DNA from: Lachnospiraceae bacterium
Lineage (GTDB): Bacteria; Bacillota; Clostridia; Lachnospirales; Lachnospiraceae
DNA length: 64,000 nt
Direction: 5' to 3'
NCBI GenBank assembly: GCA_015057275.1
Contig: SVEO01000002.1
Location: 41,784 to 105,783, forward strand
Shown here: piece by piece, positions 1 through 8,054 of the stretch
How positions within the stretch are numbered: the stretch's first letter is position 1
Layout of the letters: every line of letters begins with the position of its first letter
Translations under genes and position numbers: made by a program
Notes under the pieces: generated by a model
Database searches by the model: none
The model's input: only the letters and a program-made list of their open reading frames with translations
What the model was told of the DNA's origin: nothing

Positions 1-247
1 TCCGGGACACTATGCTCGCATCACTCTATACTATGCTATAAACACGGATGCTTCGCCGCGCTGCGGCTTCCGCTTCCTACCCGTATTCGCAATTCGCACT
101 TCGTGCTTTTTGCTCATCCGGGACACTATGCTCGCATCACTCTATACTATGCTATAAACACGGATGCTTCGCCGCGCTGCGGCTTCCGCTTCCTACCCGT
201 ATTCGCAATTCGCACTTCGTGCTTTTTGCTCATCCGGGACACTCGTC
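1..247. repeat. 116-bp tandem direct repeat (about 2.1 copies)
   Basis: Two near-identical 116-bp units run 1-116 and 117-232. A third unit beginning at 233 breaks off after a few bases and continues into CACTCGTC (240-247). The unit is rich in CTTCG/GCTTC motifs such as GCACTTCGTGC. It reads open in some frames, but the translations are repeats of the DNA repeat, so no gene is called. The left end may be cut by the window. Confidence 0.85.
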
Positions 248-305
248 AAATAAAGCCAGGCTTTCATGCAAGCATGAACCCTGACTTTATTTTCCTCGTT
301 GTTTA
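240..305 (-). terminator. Structured hairpin repeat / probable terminator after the NlpC/P60 gene
   Basis: Read on the minus strand, an 11-bp stem (ATAAAGTCAGG with CCTGGCTTTAT, 250-260 and 280-290, one G.U wobble) closes a loop that is itself palindromic (TTCATGC, TT, GCATGAA). It is flanked by AACAACGAGGAA and GACGAGTG. The same flanks and loop with a different but still paired stem occur at 57159-57220, so it is part of a repeat family. It lies just after the stop of the NlpC/P60 gene, where a terminator is expected, but the T-tract is poor. Confidence 0.6.
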
Positions 306-307
306 TT

Positions 308-1810
308 TTAGTATATGATTCTTCTCGCACATACCGGAGTACGGTAGTTCCATTTAGAAATCTTAATACCCGTTTTTGCGGTACTTGCGTGAATTACCTG
401 GCCGTTACCGATGTACATCGTTACATGGCCAATGGTTGTGCCATTGTTTGAGTAGAAAAGTAAATCACCCGGCAATAATTCGGATTCCTTCACCTCTACC
501 GCAATACCGTTGCTTGCCTGCGCAGAGGAAGAACGGTTTAAGCTGTAGCCAAAATGCTTGTACACACTCATCGTAAATCCGGAGCAGTCCGTTCCGTTTG
601 TGAGGCTTGTACCACCGTATACATACGGATTTCCTAAAAACTGCATCGCATAGGCTACAACCGCATTACGCAATTCTGCGTTAGAAGTTGTGTCAGTTAC
701 CGGTGCCTCTTCTTTCTTTGTGGTAGAAGTTTCGCCGGCCGATGGCTTTTTCGTGCTGAAATATTCTGCGAATACGTAGCACGTGCTGCCGTTATATGTA
801 ACACGATACCAACCGTTGGAACCGATACCGGTGCGTGTAAGTGCCGTGCCTGCGGTTACCTGTGCTACCTTCGCAGAATCTGCGCTGTAGCTCTTGCGGA
901 TGTTTACTGCAGTAGTTGCGTATATGGTATCATTTACTTTTTCAAATGTTACGGAGTTTTCCGGCTTCTTTGTAGTTGTCTCGGTTGCCTTCTGTGCTTC
1001 CTCCAGCTTCTTCATCGCCTCTTCGTATTCCTGACGGAGACGTTCTTCCTCAGCAAGCTTTGCAGCCTCTTCTTCTAAGGAAATCGCAGTGTCAAAGTCC
1101 ACGCGAATTTCCACGTAATCCGCGGAAACCCAACCGACAATATCTGCATCTACAGCAACCTTCACCCAGTTATCACCGTACTCAAGAACTTCTACTTCAC
1201 TGCCGTTCTCTAAAATCGTTAACCAACGCTCTTCCTCACCCGGATTTTCTCTTACATTCAAAATACTTGCCGTTACCTTTGCCACAACATGTCCGACACT
1301 GAGTGCTAACTCCTTAGCTTCCTCGCCTGTAACAAAGTATTCTGCTTTAATATATCCTTCCACCGAGCCGGAGTTGATCTTGTACCAACCGTTTTCTTCG
1401 GCCAAAATCGTCGCCGCGCATTCATCATACAACTTACCGACAATTTCTGCTTCTGTGTTTGGCTCCTTACGAACATTTACATATGTATCAACTTGAGATA
1501 TCGCCACCGTGTCATAATATGCATCCAGCGGATTTATCTCTTCATCCGTTGCTTGGGTTGTTGCCTCTTCTCCTGTTTCCGGTTCGGTCTCCCCTTCCGT
1601 CTCGCCTTCCATAGAAGATACCTTGCTAAGCATCGCTGAAATCTCGTCCTGCGGATTTTCGCTTTCTGCGTAATACTTCTCCAACATCACAGACATTCCC
1701 GCACCTGCTAACTGAGTATCAAGCTCAGCCGCCTGGGCTGCCAATGTCGGGAAACAAACCGCACCAATGATTCCGAAGCAAAGTCCAACTACCTGTTTTC
1801 TCACATCCAT
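308..1810 (-). CDS. Secreted SH3-domain NlpC/P60 peptidoglycan hydrolase
   Basis: The 500-residue protein starts with a Sec signal peptide (residues about 1-27, cleavage near AAQA). An acidic, threonine-rich linker (about 60-95) and three bacterial SH3 domains (about 100-165, 175-235 and 295-355) follow, the last two separated by an E/K-rich coiled stretch (about 240-285). A C-terminal NlpC/P60 domain (about 385-500) shows the catalytic Cys in DCSGF, His in GHVTMYIG and a further His in VIHAS. Such enzymes cleave gamma-D-Glu-diamino acid bonds in stem peptides outside the cell, with SH3 domains binding the wall. The ATG at 1810 has GAAAGGGG upstream and a consensus promoter of its own. Domain assignment is firm; the exact bond cut is inferred from the family. 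Confidence 0.93.
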   Translation of the reverse strand: MDVRKQVVGLCFGIIGAVCFPTLAAQAAELDTQLAGAGMSVMLEKYYAESENPQDEISAMLSKVSSMEGETEGETEPETGEEATTQATDEEINPLDAYYDTVAISQVDTYVNVRKEPNTEAEIVGKLYDECAATILAEENGWYKINSGSVEGYIKAEYFVTGEEAKELALSVGHVVAKVTASILNVRENPGEEERWLTILENGSEVEVLEYGDNWVKVAVDADIVGWVSADYVEIRVDFDTAISLEEEAAKLAEEERLRQEYEEAMKKLEEAQKATETTTKKPENSVTFEKVNDTIYATTAVNIRKSYSADSAKVAQVTAGTALTRTGIGSNGWYRVTYNGSTCYVFAEYFSTKKPSAGETSTTKKEEAPVTDTTSNAELRNAVVAYAMQFLGNPYVYGGTSLTNGTDCSGFTMSVYKHFGYSLNRSSSAQASNGIAVEVKESELLPGDLLFYSNNGTTIGHVTMYIGNGQVIHASTAKTGIKISKWNYRTPVCARRIIY

Positions 1811-1864
1811 ACCCCTTTCATAACTCCTCGTTAATTATTACAAATTTGTTACAATTCTTACATC

Positions 1865-1893
1865 ATTATAACAATGTGAGACCAGCTTGTCAA
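1865..1893 (-). promoter_or_regulatory. Sigma-A type promoter of the NlpC/P60 gene
   Basis: On the minus strand TTGACA (1888-1893) and TATAAT (1865-1870) are separated by exactly 17 bp, a full consensus. The 5' leader to the ATG at 1810 is about 50 nt. Confidence 0.85.
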
Positions 1894-1944
1894 CCGTAAA
1901 ACGATACGAATTTGACACAATTCGACATACTTTTTTAATACTTT

Positions 1945-4161
1945 TTATACCTGCTTCTGCTTTGCCATTTCCAACTGTGCCATCACAAGTCCGTAATAAA
2001 TTCCTCTTTTTTCCATCAGCTCGTTGTGGCTGCCGATTTCAGCAACATGATGACCGTCAAGTACAACCAGACGATCCGCATTTCGCAGAGTGGATAAGCG
2101 ATGGGCAATGGCAACCGTAGTTCGGCCGGAAATCAGCCGTTCCAATGCCTGCTGAATCATGTATTCGCTCTCGGTATCAAGCGCTGAAGTCGCTTCGTCC
2201 AAAATCAGTAACTTCGGCTCGTTTAAAATTGCCCTGGCAATGGCGATTCGCTGGCGCTCACCACCTGACAGATTATAGCCATGTTCCCCAACGTAGGTGT
2301 TATAGCCATCCGGCGTCTTGCAGATAAAATCATGTGCATTAGCCGCCTTTGCCGCACGAATCACTTCTTCATAGGTTGCATCCTGCTTTGCAAAACGGAT
2401 ATTGTTTAAAATACTGCCCGAGAAAAGGAAAGTTTCTTGCAGCACGACACCAATTTGTGAGTGCAGGCTCTCTCCCTTGAGCGAGCGGATATCGTGACCG
2501 TCAATCTTAATGCAGCCACCGTCCACGTCATAGAGGCGCATTAGCAGGTTGATGAGTGTTGTTTTTCCGGTTCCTGAGGCACCGACCAAACCAATCATTT
2601 CACCCTTTTTTATATGAAAAGAAATATGTTCCAGCACCGGCTCATAGGAATGATAGCCGAAGCTCACATCGCAAAATTCGATGTTTCCCTCGATTTCATG
2701 CGCAAGTGCCTGCTCCTTATCGGTAATTGCCGGCGGCTCATCAAGCACATCGTAAATACGGTTTAAGCTTGTAAGCATCTGCATAATAGATCGTGGCAGA
2801 TGTGTCATCCAGCCGAGAGGTCCATAGAGATAACCGGTATATGTCACAAACTGAATCAACTGGCCTGTCGTCATGTCGCCCTCCAGCACCGAGAGGCCGC
2901 CGAAATATATCGCAACATATGAGCCCACACCCATGATGAATGTCAGGCACGGATAAAAAATCGCCCAAAATGTCTCATTTTTCTTCTGCGTGGCAGCAAA
3001 ATCGTTTGCCAAATTTTCAAAACGTTGCGTTTCTTCCTTTTCCTTGCCAAACGCCTTTACCACACGCATACCGGAAATAATGTCGGAGAGACCGTTTCTC
3101 ATTTTATCGTTTTTCAGCCATTGTTTGTGAAAAATGGTGTGAATTTTATGCCAAAATATGCGTGTCAACACGAACACCAACACAATCAGCACCGTCGAGT
3201 AGAGCGTCATTTTCGGACTTAGGTACAGCATCATCGCGAACGAGGCAATCATTGTCGCCAGCGTTGCTACCATGTCGCCAAATACACCTTCCATAAACTG
3301 ACGAATCTGTCTTGTGTCGCCAGCCACACGGTTCATCAGTTCCCCCGGTTTCCTTCGATTCAAGAAAGACAGCGACAACACTTGAATCTTATAGTACATT
3401 TTTGCACGCAGATTCAGGCTGATTTGTGCACCAAGGGAAACACACCACCAATAACGGATGACTTCAATCACGGTACGTAGTGCTACGATTGCCAACATCG
3501 TGCCGACGAAAATCAAGATTTCCCGCGTACCTCCGCTCTTATCAGCCAACACATTGTCGATAAATTGCTGCTGCACGACCGGCATGTAAACTGCTAACGC
3601 TGAGCCAATAACCATAAAGCAGGAAATTAGTAAAAGTTTCCATTGGAACCCCTGGCACAAATCCCAAAATTTTTGAAAGATAACACGCTTACCGTCACAG
3701 TACGGACATTTACTCGTACCCGGAAGTGCACGTCCGCAATGTTCGCAGTATTTCTCGTATTCTAAACTTGTAACTTTTTCTTCCTGTCCTTTCGCGAAAA
3801 TATCCGCACCGCGCGCTACATAAGATACGCGGACCATCTCACGCATCGTGAAACGTGCCACGCATTCTTTCTCCCCGGATTTGTAAGTGACAGTCAAAAT
3901 ACCGCTGTAAATCTGTGCTTCACAACGCACCTCGCTACAGTCGGCTAACACGACCTTCTTTGCAACTTCATTTTCGGAAAGAACATAAAGATGTTCGTGC
4001 GTTACGACCAAAAATTCTCCCTTGCCGGCGAATGCATCTTTCGCCTGATGTAACTTATGATTGTAAGCTAAATCAAGCGGAATCGCATATTCAATCGTTT
4101 CCGTCTCGGCAAGGCCGAGCAGCCCCATCTGCTCTTCCGATAGTTCATATAATAACTTCAT
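1945..4161 (-). CDS. ABC exporter half-transporter with N-terminal sensor-like domain and zinc ribbon
   Basis: This is a 738-residue fused membrane/ATPase subunit. The first 120 or so residues form a beta-rich, PH-like soluble region. A zinc ribbon CEHCG-x7-CPYC (about 140-155) follows, then a six-helix type-1 exporter membrane domain (about 175-460) and an ATPase domain with Walker A GASGTGKTT, signature LSGGERQR, Walker B LLILDEATSALD and the AHRLSTL H-loop. Half-transporters dimerise; the partner is probably the similar gene at 4929-7232, with a DUF1854 gene between them. The ATG at 4161 follows GGAGAG; an upstream TTG-type extension to 4203 would run into a repeat element. The substrate is unknown. 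DUF1854 neighbours have been linked to cyanophycin-associated transporters in database naming, but no cyanophycin gene lies nearby. Confidence 0.88.
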   Translation of the reverse strand: MKLLYELSEEQMGLLGLAETETIEYAIPLDLAYNHKLHQAKDAFAGKGEFLVVTHEHLYVLSENEVAKKVVLADCSEVRCEAQIYSGILTVTYKSGEKECVARFTMREMVRVSYVARGADIFAKGQEEKVTSLEYEKYCEHCGRALPGTSKCPYCDGKRVIFQKFWDLCQGFQWKLLLISCFMVIGSALAVYMPVVQQQFIDNVLADKSGGTREILIFVGTMLAIVALRTVIEVIRYWWCVSLGAQISLNLRAKMYYKIQVLSLSFLNRRKPGELMNRVAGDTRQIRQFMEGVFGDMVATLATMIASFAMMLYLSPKMTLYSTVLIVLVFVLTRIFWHKIHTIFHKQWLKNDKMRNGLSDIISGMRVVKAFGKEKEETQRFENLANDFAATQKKNETFWAIFYPCLTFIMGVGSYVAIYFGGLSVLEGDMTTGQLIQFVTYTGYLYGPLGWMTHLPRSIMQMLTSLNRIYDVLDEPPAITDKEQALAHEIEGNIEFCDVSFGYHSYEPVLEHISFHIKKGEMIGLVGASGTGKTTLINLLMRLYDVDGGCIKIDGHDIRSLKGESLHSQIGVVLQETFLFSGSILNNIRFAKQDATYEEVIRAAKAANAHDFICKTPDGYNTYVGEHGYNLSGGERQRIAIARAILNEPKLLILDEATSALDTESEYMIQQALERLISGRTTVAIAHRLSTLRNADRLVVLDGHHVAEIGSHNELMEKRGIYYGLVMAQLEMAKQKQV

Positions 4162-4165
4162 TTTC

Positions 4166-4331
4166 TCTCCATTCCGAAGCGTTTTCGCTGAGGAATCGCT
4201 CAAAGAAATTCGCGTATGCGATTTCTTTGCAGCATCAGAGCAACTTTGTGACGCTCCAACACAAAGTTGCCGAGTGAAAAATCAGCACATCCGTGCGATT
4301 TTGAACTCTTTTCTCCATTCCGAAGCGTTTT
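4166..4331. repeat. Hairpin element bounded by 20-bp direct repeats
   Basis: TCTCCATTCCGAAGCGTTTT occurs at 4166-4185 and again at 4312-4331. Between the copies are three hairpins: 4201-4229 (CAAAGAAAT arm), 4240-4270 (GCAACTTTGTG paired with CACAAAGTTGC, 11 bp perfect) and 4277-4302 (AAAATCA-type arm with CCGTG loop side). The second and third hairpins resemble 33885-33950. The left direct repeat overlaps the ribosome binding site of the ABC gene starting at 4161. Confidence 0.75.
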
Positions 4332-4346
4332 TCAGCGCTTCATGAA

Positions 4347-4916
4347 TTAAATAAACAAATCTAACTTTTTTCGCTCCGCTGCTGTCAGCGTGTAAATATC
4401 TGGAATTTCATAGCGATTTCCGTCTAAATCTGTGAACATCACGCGACTTTCGCTAAGCGAAACTACCGCATCTCCACCCATGTGTGTCGTGAAACGGCAC
4501 ACACCGTATGTCGTCTTTACATGGAAATATGCATGGCCATACTCGTCCTTCACATCAATGATTTTTTCTATAATCGGCGTAAAATAACGTAGCTTAAGCT
4601 GCTCGCAAATCATCTGCGCCTGTTCCTTGTCCAAATCATCAAGGTCTGCAATTATGCCGATTTCTTTTGCTTTCTCGTCTGCCTCACGCACTGAAATATA
4701 TTTATCCGGGTCAGTCAGCGGGAAGGTGCGGTACAAATTTACCCGCTCATACGTCTTCTCGCCGCAGGTTAGTGACACGAAGCCTCCCTTGGTGCGTGCA
4801 AACGTACAGTTATCCTTTGTCAAATAATATAATTTCTGTATTTCCTCGGACTCCTTCTTGTAGGCTTCCTCGTCAAAATCATTTAAATCCAATAATGAAC
4901 CGTGTTCTTCTGCCAC
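4347..4916 (-). CDS. DUF1854 family protein
   Basis: The 189-residue soluble protein carries the DUF1854 pattern: an FPLTDPDKYISVR segment (about 65-78), IADLDDLD (about 90), a YFTPIIEKIIDVKDEYGHAYFHV stretch split over about 110-135, and a closing ITDLDGNRYEIPD-like block (VMFTDLDGNRYEIPD, about 160-174). It starts with GTG at 4916 behind AAGGAGGG at good spacing. It sits 12 nt after one ABC half-exporter gene and before the other, so it is very likely a dedicated accessory subunit. Its biochemical role is not established; no membrane segment or catalytic motif is visible. Confidence 0.85.
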   Translation of the reverse strand: MAEEHGSLLDLNDFDEEAYKKESEEIQKLYYLTKDNCTFARTKGGFVSLTCGEKTYERVNLYRTFPLTDPDKYISVREADEKAKEIGIIADLDDLDKEQAQMICEQLKLRYFTPIIEKIIDVKDEYGHAYFHVKTTYGVCRFTTHMGGDAVVSLSESRVMFTDLDGNRYEIPDIYTLTAAERKKLDLFI

Positions 4917-4928
4917 GATAATCCCTCC

Positions 4929-7232
4929 TTACTCGATGCCCTTTAATGCTAAAGCTTTTGTCTGCAATTCCATCAATTTGTGGAATGTTCCCTTTAATTC
5001 AATTAATTCCCGGTGCGTACCGGACTCCGTCACTTCCCCGCGGTCGATGACAATCAGTTTGTCTGCGTTGCGCAATGTGGAAAGTCGATGCGCAATCGAA
5101 ATAGTTGTGCGGTCTTTTACCAGACGCTCAAGCGATTCCTGAATTGCAAGTTCAGTCTCCGTATCGACCGCCGAGGTTGCCTCATCAAGAATTAAAATGC
5201 GCGGATTTGCCAAGATTGCTCTGGCAATCGAGATTCTCTGGCGCTCACCTCCGGATAAGCTACGTCCCGATGCGCCGAGTACTGTATCATATCCTTCCGG
5301 CATCTTGCAGATAAAATCGTGCGCGCTCGCTTTCACGGCCGCCTCAATAATCTCTTTGCGGGTTGCATCCGGGCGAGCATAAGCGATATTTTCCGCCACC
5401 GTGCCCATAAAAATGTATGTCTCCTGCGAAACCATAGCGATACTCTTACGTAATTGCGCAAAGCTCAGCTCTTTCACATTCACACCGTCCACTAACACTT
5501 CGCCTTCTTCCGCGTCATACAGGCGTGAAATCAAATTAACGAGTGTTGTTTTCCCTGCGCCGGAACGACCGACAATACCGAGCATCTCGCCCGCACCGAT
5601 ATGAAAGTTAATATTTTTTAACACCGGCTTATGCGGTTCATAGCCAAATGTCACATTTTTCAGTTCAATCTCGCCCTTCATCTCAGGCAAAATAACCGGA
5701 TTTTCTTTTTCTTTTACCTCCGGCTGCGCATCAATAATTTCAAACATTCGCTGTGCAGAGTTCATGGCATTTGTGTACCAACGGATGAAACGCGACATGA
5801 AATCGAGCGGCCCTTTGAGCTGCGCAACATAGCCGGTAAATGTGATAAGTATACCAAGCTCCAGACCGGTACTGTTCAAAATCAGCGCCGCACCGGTTCC
5901 CCACACAAGGAAGTCCGCCACATTCTCCACGCCGGTAAACAGCGCATAGAAACGATTGTCGTATTTTGCCACCAAAAGTTCCGCATCTTTTACGCGATTA
6001 TTACGCATCGCAAAACGCTTTAACTCCTGCTTTTCCTGCCCGAATGCCTTTACCACGCGCGCGCCTGTAAAGTTCTCGTTCATCTGACCGTTTAGGCTGC
6101 GATTCGCACGATGACGCTTGCCGTATGTATGCCATAGACGCGGCATCATGTAGAAACTGATGATAAAAAGCAGTGGCAGCAAGCAAATGGAAATTACCGC
6201 CAGTAGCGGATTCATTGAAAACATGATGACCACGGTCGCGATAATTGTGCCGATATTAATGAAGAAATACGGCAGACCATCAATAAAAAATCCGGTTACT
6301 TCCTCGGCATCATCCGCTACACGTGTCATCAATCCGCCGGTCTGTCTGCGGTTGTAAAAACTGATGGATAATCTGCCCATCGAATCAAAGACCTGATTTT
6401 TCATGCGTGCCATAATATCCGGAGCAATTCTTGCCGTGAACACGCCTTGTATGATACCGACCACCTGAATAATAATCTTCGTCACAATCATTGTGAGCAC
6501 AACCATCCCGAGCAACAGCACATAATTGCCTGCCGGGAAGTGAAACAGTTCCATAAATGCCGCATCCTTTGCAAGCACTTTATCGTAAAGGACAGTACCG
6601 CTCAAATAAGGCCAGGCAATGTTCAACATCGCCGTCGCAATGTAGCAGGCAAACATCCCCACCAACGCGGCTTTGTACGATTTTAAATATCCTGCCAAGC
6701 GAATGAAAATCGACCGTTTATCCATACAACGCGGACAAACCTTGCGTTCCGGGTCCGGGTAGAGCGAGCCGCACTTCGGACAGCACTCGCGCTTGCGCCC
6801 TTTTAAGTCATCTTCTGTAATCTCTTCGCCCTTTTTTATTTTATCAAAAATATTTGTACAGCGCATAAATGCGTCCATGCGCGTGTTCGTAAAACGGCAC
6901 AGTAAAATTTCTTTACCGTCAATTTCAGCAAACAGAATTCCGCCGCCAATTTCACGCTCAACTTTCAGGCGTTCGACATGTGCTAACTCATACATGCGCA
7001 CTGCGGCATCCTGATGCGCCGCTTTTTCGTCCTGCCACTCGCTGTCATAGCCGCCGAGTCGGTACTCAACCTTGTTTTGCGGATACGCTGCAATCACAAG
7101 ACGGTCCTCAGCAATCACAATATATGTGTTTGCAAACACATAGTCCTCATGCACATCCGCGACCGTGGTAAATATTATATTTCCTACAGAATAATCCTGT
7201 AGTGTCTTTTCCAAAGATTTCGGTAACTTCAC
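4929..7232 (-). CDS. ABC exporter half-transporter with N-terminal sensor-like domain and zinc ribbon (partner)
   Basis: This 767-residue protein has the same architecture as the gene at 1945-4161: a soluble N-terminal domain (about 1-150), a zinc ribbon CPKCG-x10-CPRC (about 153-172), a six-helix exporter domain (about 185-480) and an ATPase domain with GRSGAGKTT, LSGGERQR, LILDEATSAVD and AHRLSTL. Both ATPase sites look intact, so the pair need not be the usual degenerate/active heterodimer. It starts with GTG at 7232 behind GGAGGTG, only 1 nt after the stop of the CinA-like gene, so the two are in one operon. The paralogous N-terminal sensor plus zinc ribbon on both halves is unusual for exporters. 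Confidence 0.88.
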   Translation of the reverse strand: MKLPKSLEKTLQDYSVGNIIFTTVADVHEDYVFANTYIVIAEDRLVIAAYPQNKVEYRLGGYDSEWQDEKAAHQDAAVRMYELAHVERLKVEREIGGGILFAEIDGKEILLCRFTNTRMDAFMRCTNIFDKIKKGEEITEDDLKGRKRECCPKCGSLYPDPERKVCPRCMDKRSIFIRLAGYLKSYKAALVGMFACYIATAMLNIAWPYLSGTVLYDKVLAKDAAFMELFHFPAGNYVLLLGMVVLTMIVTKIIIQVVGIIQGVFTARIAPDIMARMKNQVFDSMGRLSISFYNRRQTGGLMTRVADDAEEVTGFFIDGLPYFFINIGTIIATVVIMFSMNPLLAVISICLLPLLFIISFYMMPRLWHTYGKRHRANRSLNGQMNENFTGARVVKAFGQEKQELKRFAMRNNRVKDAELLVAKYDNRFYALFTGVENVADFLVWGTGAALILNSTGLELGILITFTGYVAQLKGPLDFMSRFIRWYTNAMNSAQRMFEIIDAQPEVKEKENPVILPEMKGEIELKNVTFGYEPHKPVLKNINFHIGAGEMLGIVGRSGAGKTTLVNLISRLYDAEEGEVLVDGVNVKELSFAQLRKSIAMVSQETYIFMGTVAENIAYARPDATRKEIIEAAVKASAHDFICKMPEGYDTVLGASGRSLSGGERQRISIARAILANPRILILDEATSAVDTETELAIQESLERLVKDRTTISIAHRLSTLRNADKLIVIDRGEVTESGTHRELIELKGTFHKLMELQTKALALKGIE

Positions 7233-7233
7233 G

Positions 7234-7722
7234 TTACACCTCCGTCAATTTATCAATTAATTTTTCATAAACATAATCACATGCCAGCTGACGCACTTCG
7301 TTGCGCGAGCATCCGTCAAATACCACCTTGCTGACTTCGCACTTTCCCTTGATATAAAATCCAAAGCAAACTGTGCCAACCGGAATGTCCTCACCGTCCG
7401 GATTTACGCCGCCCCCAGGTCCCGCCAGACCGGTTACCCCGACACCGACATCCGCACACGCATTTTTCGCCACGCCTTCTGCCATCTCGGCTGCTACCTC
7501 AGTACTAACGACACCGTATTTGTCCAGGGTATTTTTTGCAACATTCACATATTGCATCTTTGCTTCTTCCGAATAGGTCACAAAGCTTATTTCCAACACC
7601 TTAGATGCACTCGCCACGTTCACCAGTCGCGCCGCACACAGTCCGCCGGTACACGACTCTGCAAAGGCAATATGCATTTTATATTGTAATAAAAGCTCAA
7701 CGATTTTCTCTTCCATTTTCAT
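7234..7722 (-). CDS. CinA C-terminal-type nicotinamide-nucleotide amidohydrolase
   Basis: The 162-residue protein is the stand-alone C-terminal domain of CinA (PncC/YgaD type), which deamidates nicotinamide mononucleotide to nicotinate mononucleotide for NAD recycling. Recognisable blocks are the N-terminal AESCTGGL (about 20-28), SYVTYS-like SFVTYSEEAK, VSTEVAAEMAEG and GLAGPGGG (about 98-105) with DIPVGTV. Length matches the single-domain form; the N-terminal MoaB-like domain is absent. The ATG at 7722 follows GGAATGGAG. It is the first gene of the ABC/DUF1854 operon, though a functional link to transport is not evident. Confidence 0.9.
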   Translation of the reverse strand: MKMEEKIVELLLQYKMHIAFAESCTGGLCAARLVNVASASKVLEISFVTYSEEAKMQYVNVAKNTLDKYGVVSTEVAAEMAEGVAKNACADVGVGVTGLAGPGGGVNPDGEDIPVGTVCFGFYIKGKCEVSKVVFDGCSRNEVRQLACDYVYEKLIDKLTEV

Positions 7723-7790
7723 AAAGACTCCATTCCGCTACGTAATTACAACGCAAATCACACAACACAAGAACTCGTGCGTGCGCCTGT

Positions 7791-7923
7791 CTTATAGAGC
7801 CCTCTGCGTACACGCAGGGCTCTGCAAGGCTCATTATACCACGTCGACTGACGTCTCCGTGCGAGCATTCGCCTTATAGAGCTCCTTGTGCACGCACGGA
7901 GCTCTGCAAGGCTCATTATACCA
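7791..7923. repeat. Two direct 51-nt hairpin units with covarying stems
   Basis: Units at 7791-7841 and 7873-7923 share CTTATAGAGC at the left and GCTCTGCAAGGCTCATTATA at the right. The centres differ but both fold into a 28-nt hairpin with a 4-nt loop and a 2-nt bulge (AGAGCC arm in one, AGAGCTCC arm in the other). On the minus strand each unit begins TATAATGAGCC. They lie between the divergent cinA-like and apbE-like genes. Confidence 0.8.
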
Positions 7924-7975
7924 TATTCTATCGGTAAATCCCATCCTTTTTATCAAAAAATCCAGTGAAAAACAA

Positions 7976-8005
7976 TTGACACCGCTCGCCCACGTAGTGT
8001 ATAAA
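7976..8005 (+). promoter_or_regulatory. Promoter of the ApbE operon
   Basis: TTGACA (7976-7981) and TATAAA (8000-8005) are separated by 18 bp, about 50 nt before the ATG at 8055. Confidence 0.7.
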
Positions 8006-8054
8006 AATCATATGTATATTTGTCGCAAACTTGTTGCGTCGGAAAGGGAAAATT

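Noticed and set aside
1-318. Short open frames on the plus strand in the 116-bp repeats
   Set aside because: The translations only mirror the DNA repeats and have no initiation signals.
1945-7232. Cyanophycin export system
   Set aside because: DUF1854/ABC pairs carry that name in databases, but cyanophycin synthetase and cyanophycinase are absent from the window.
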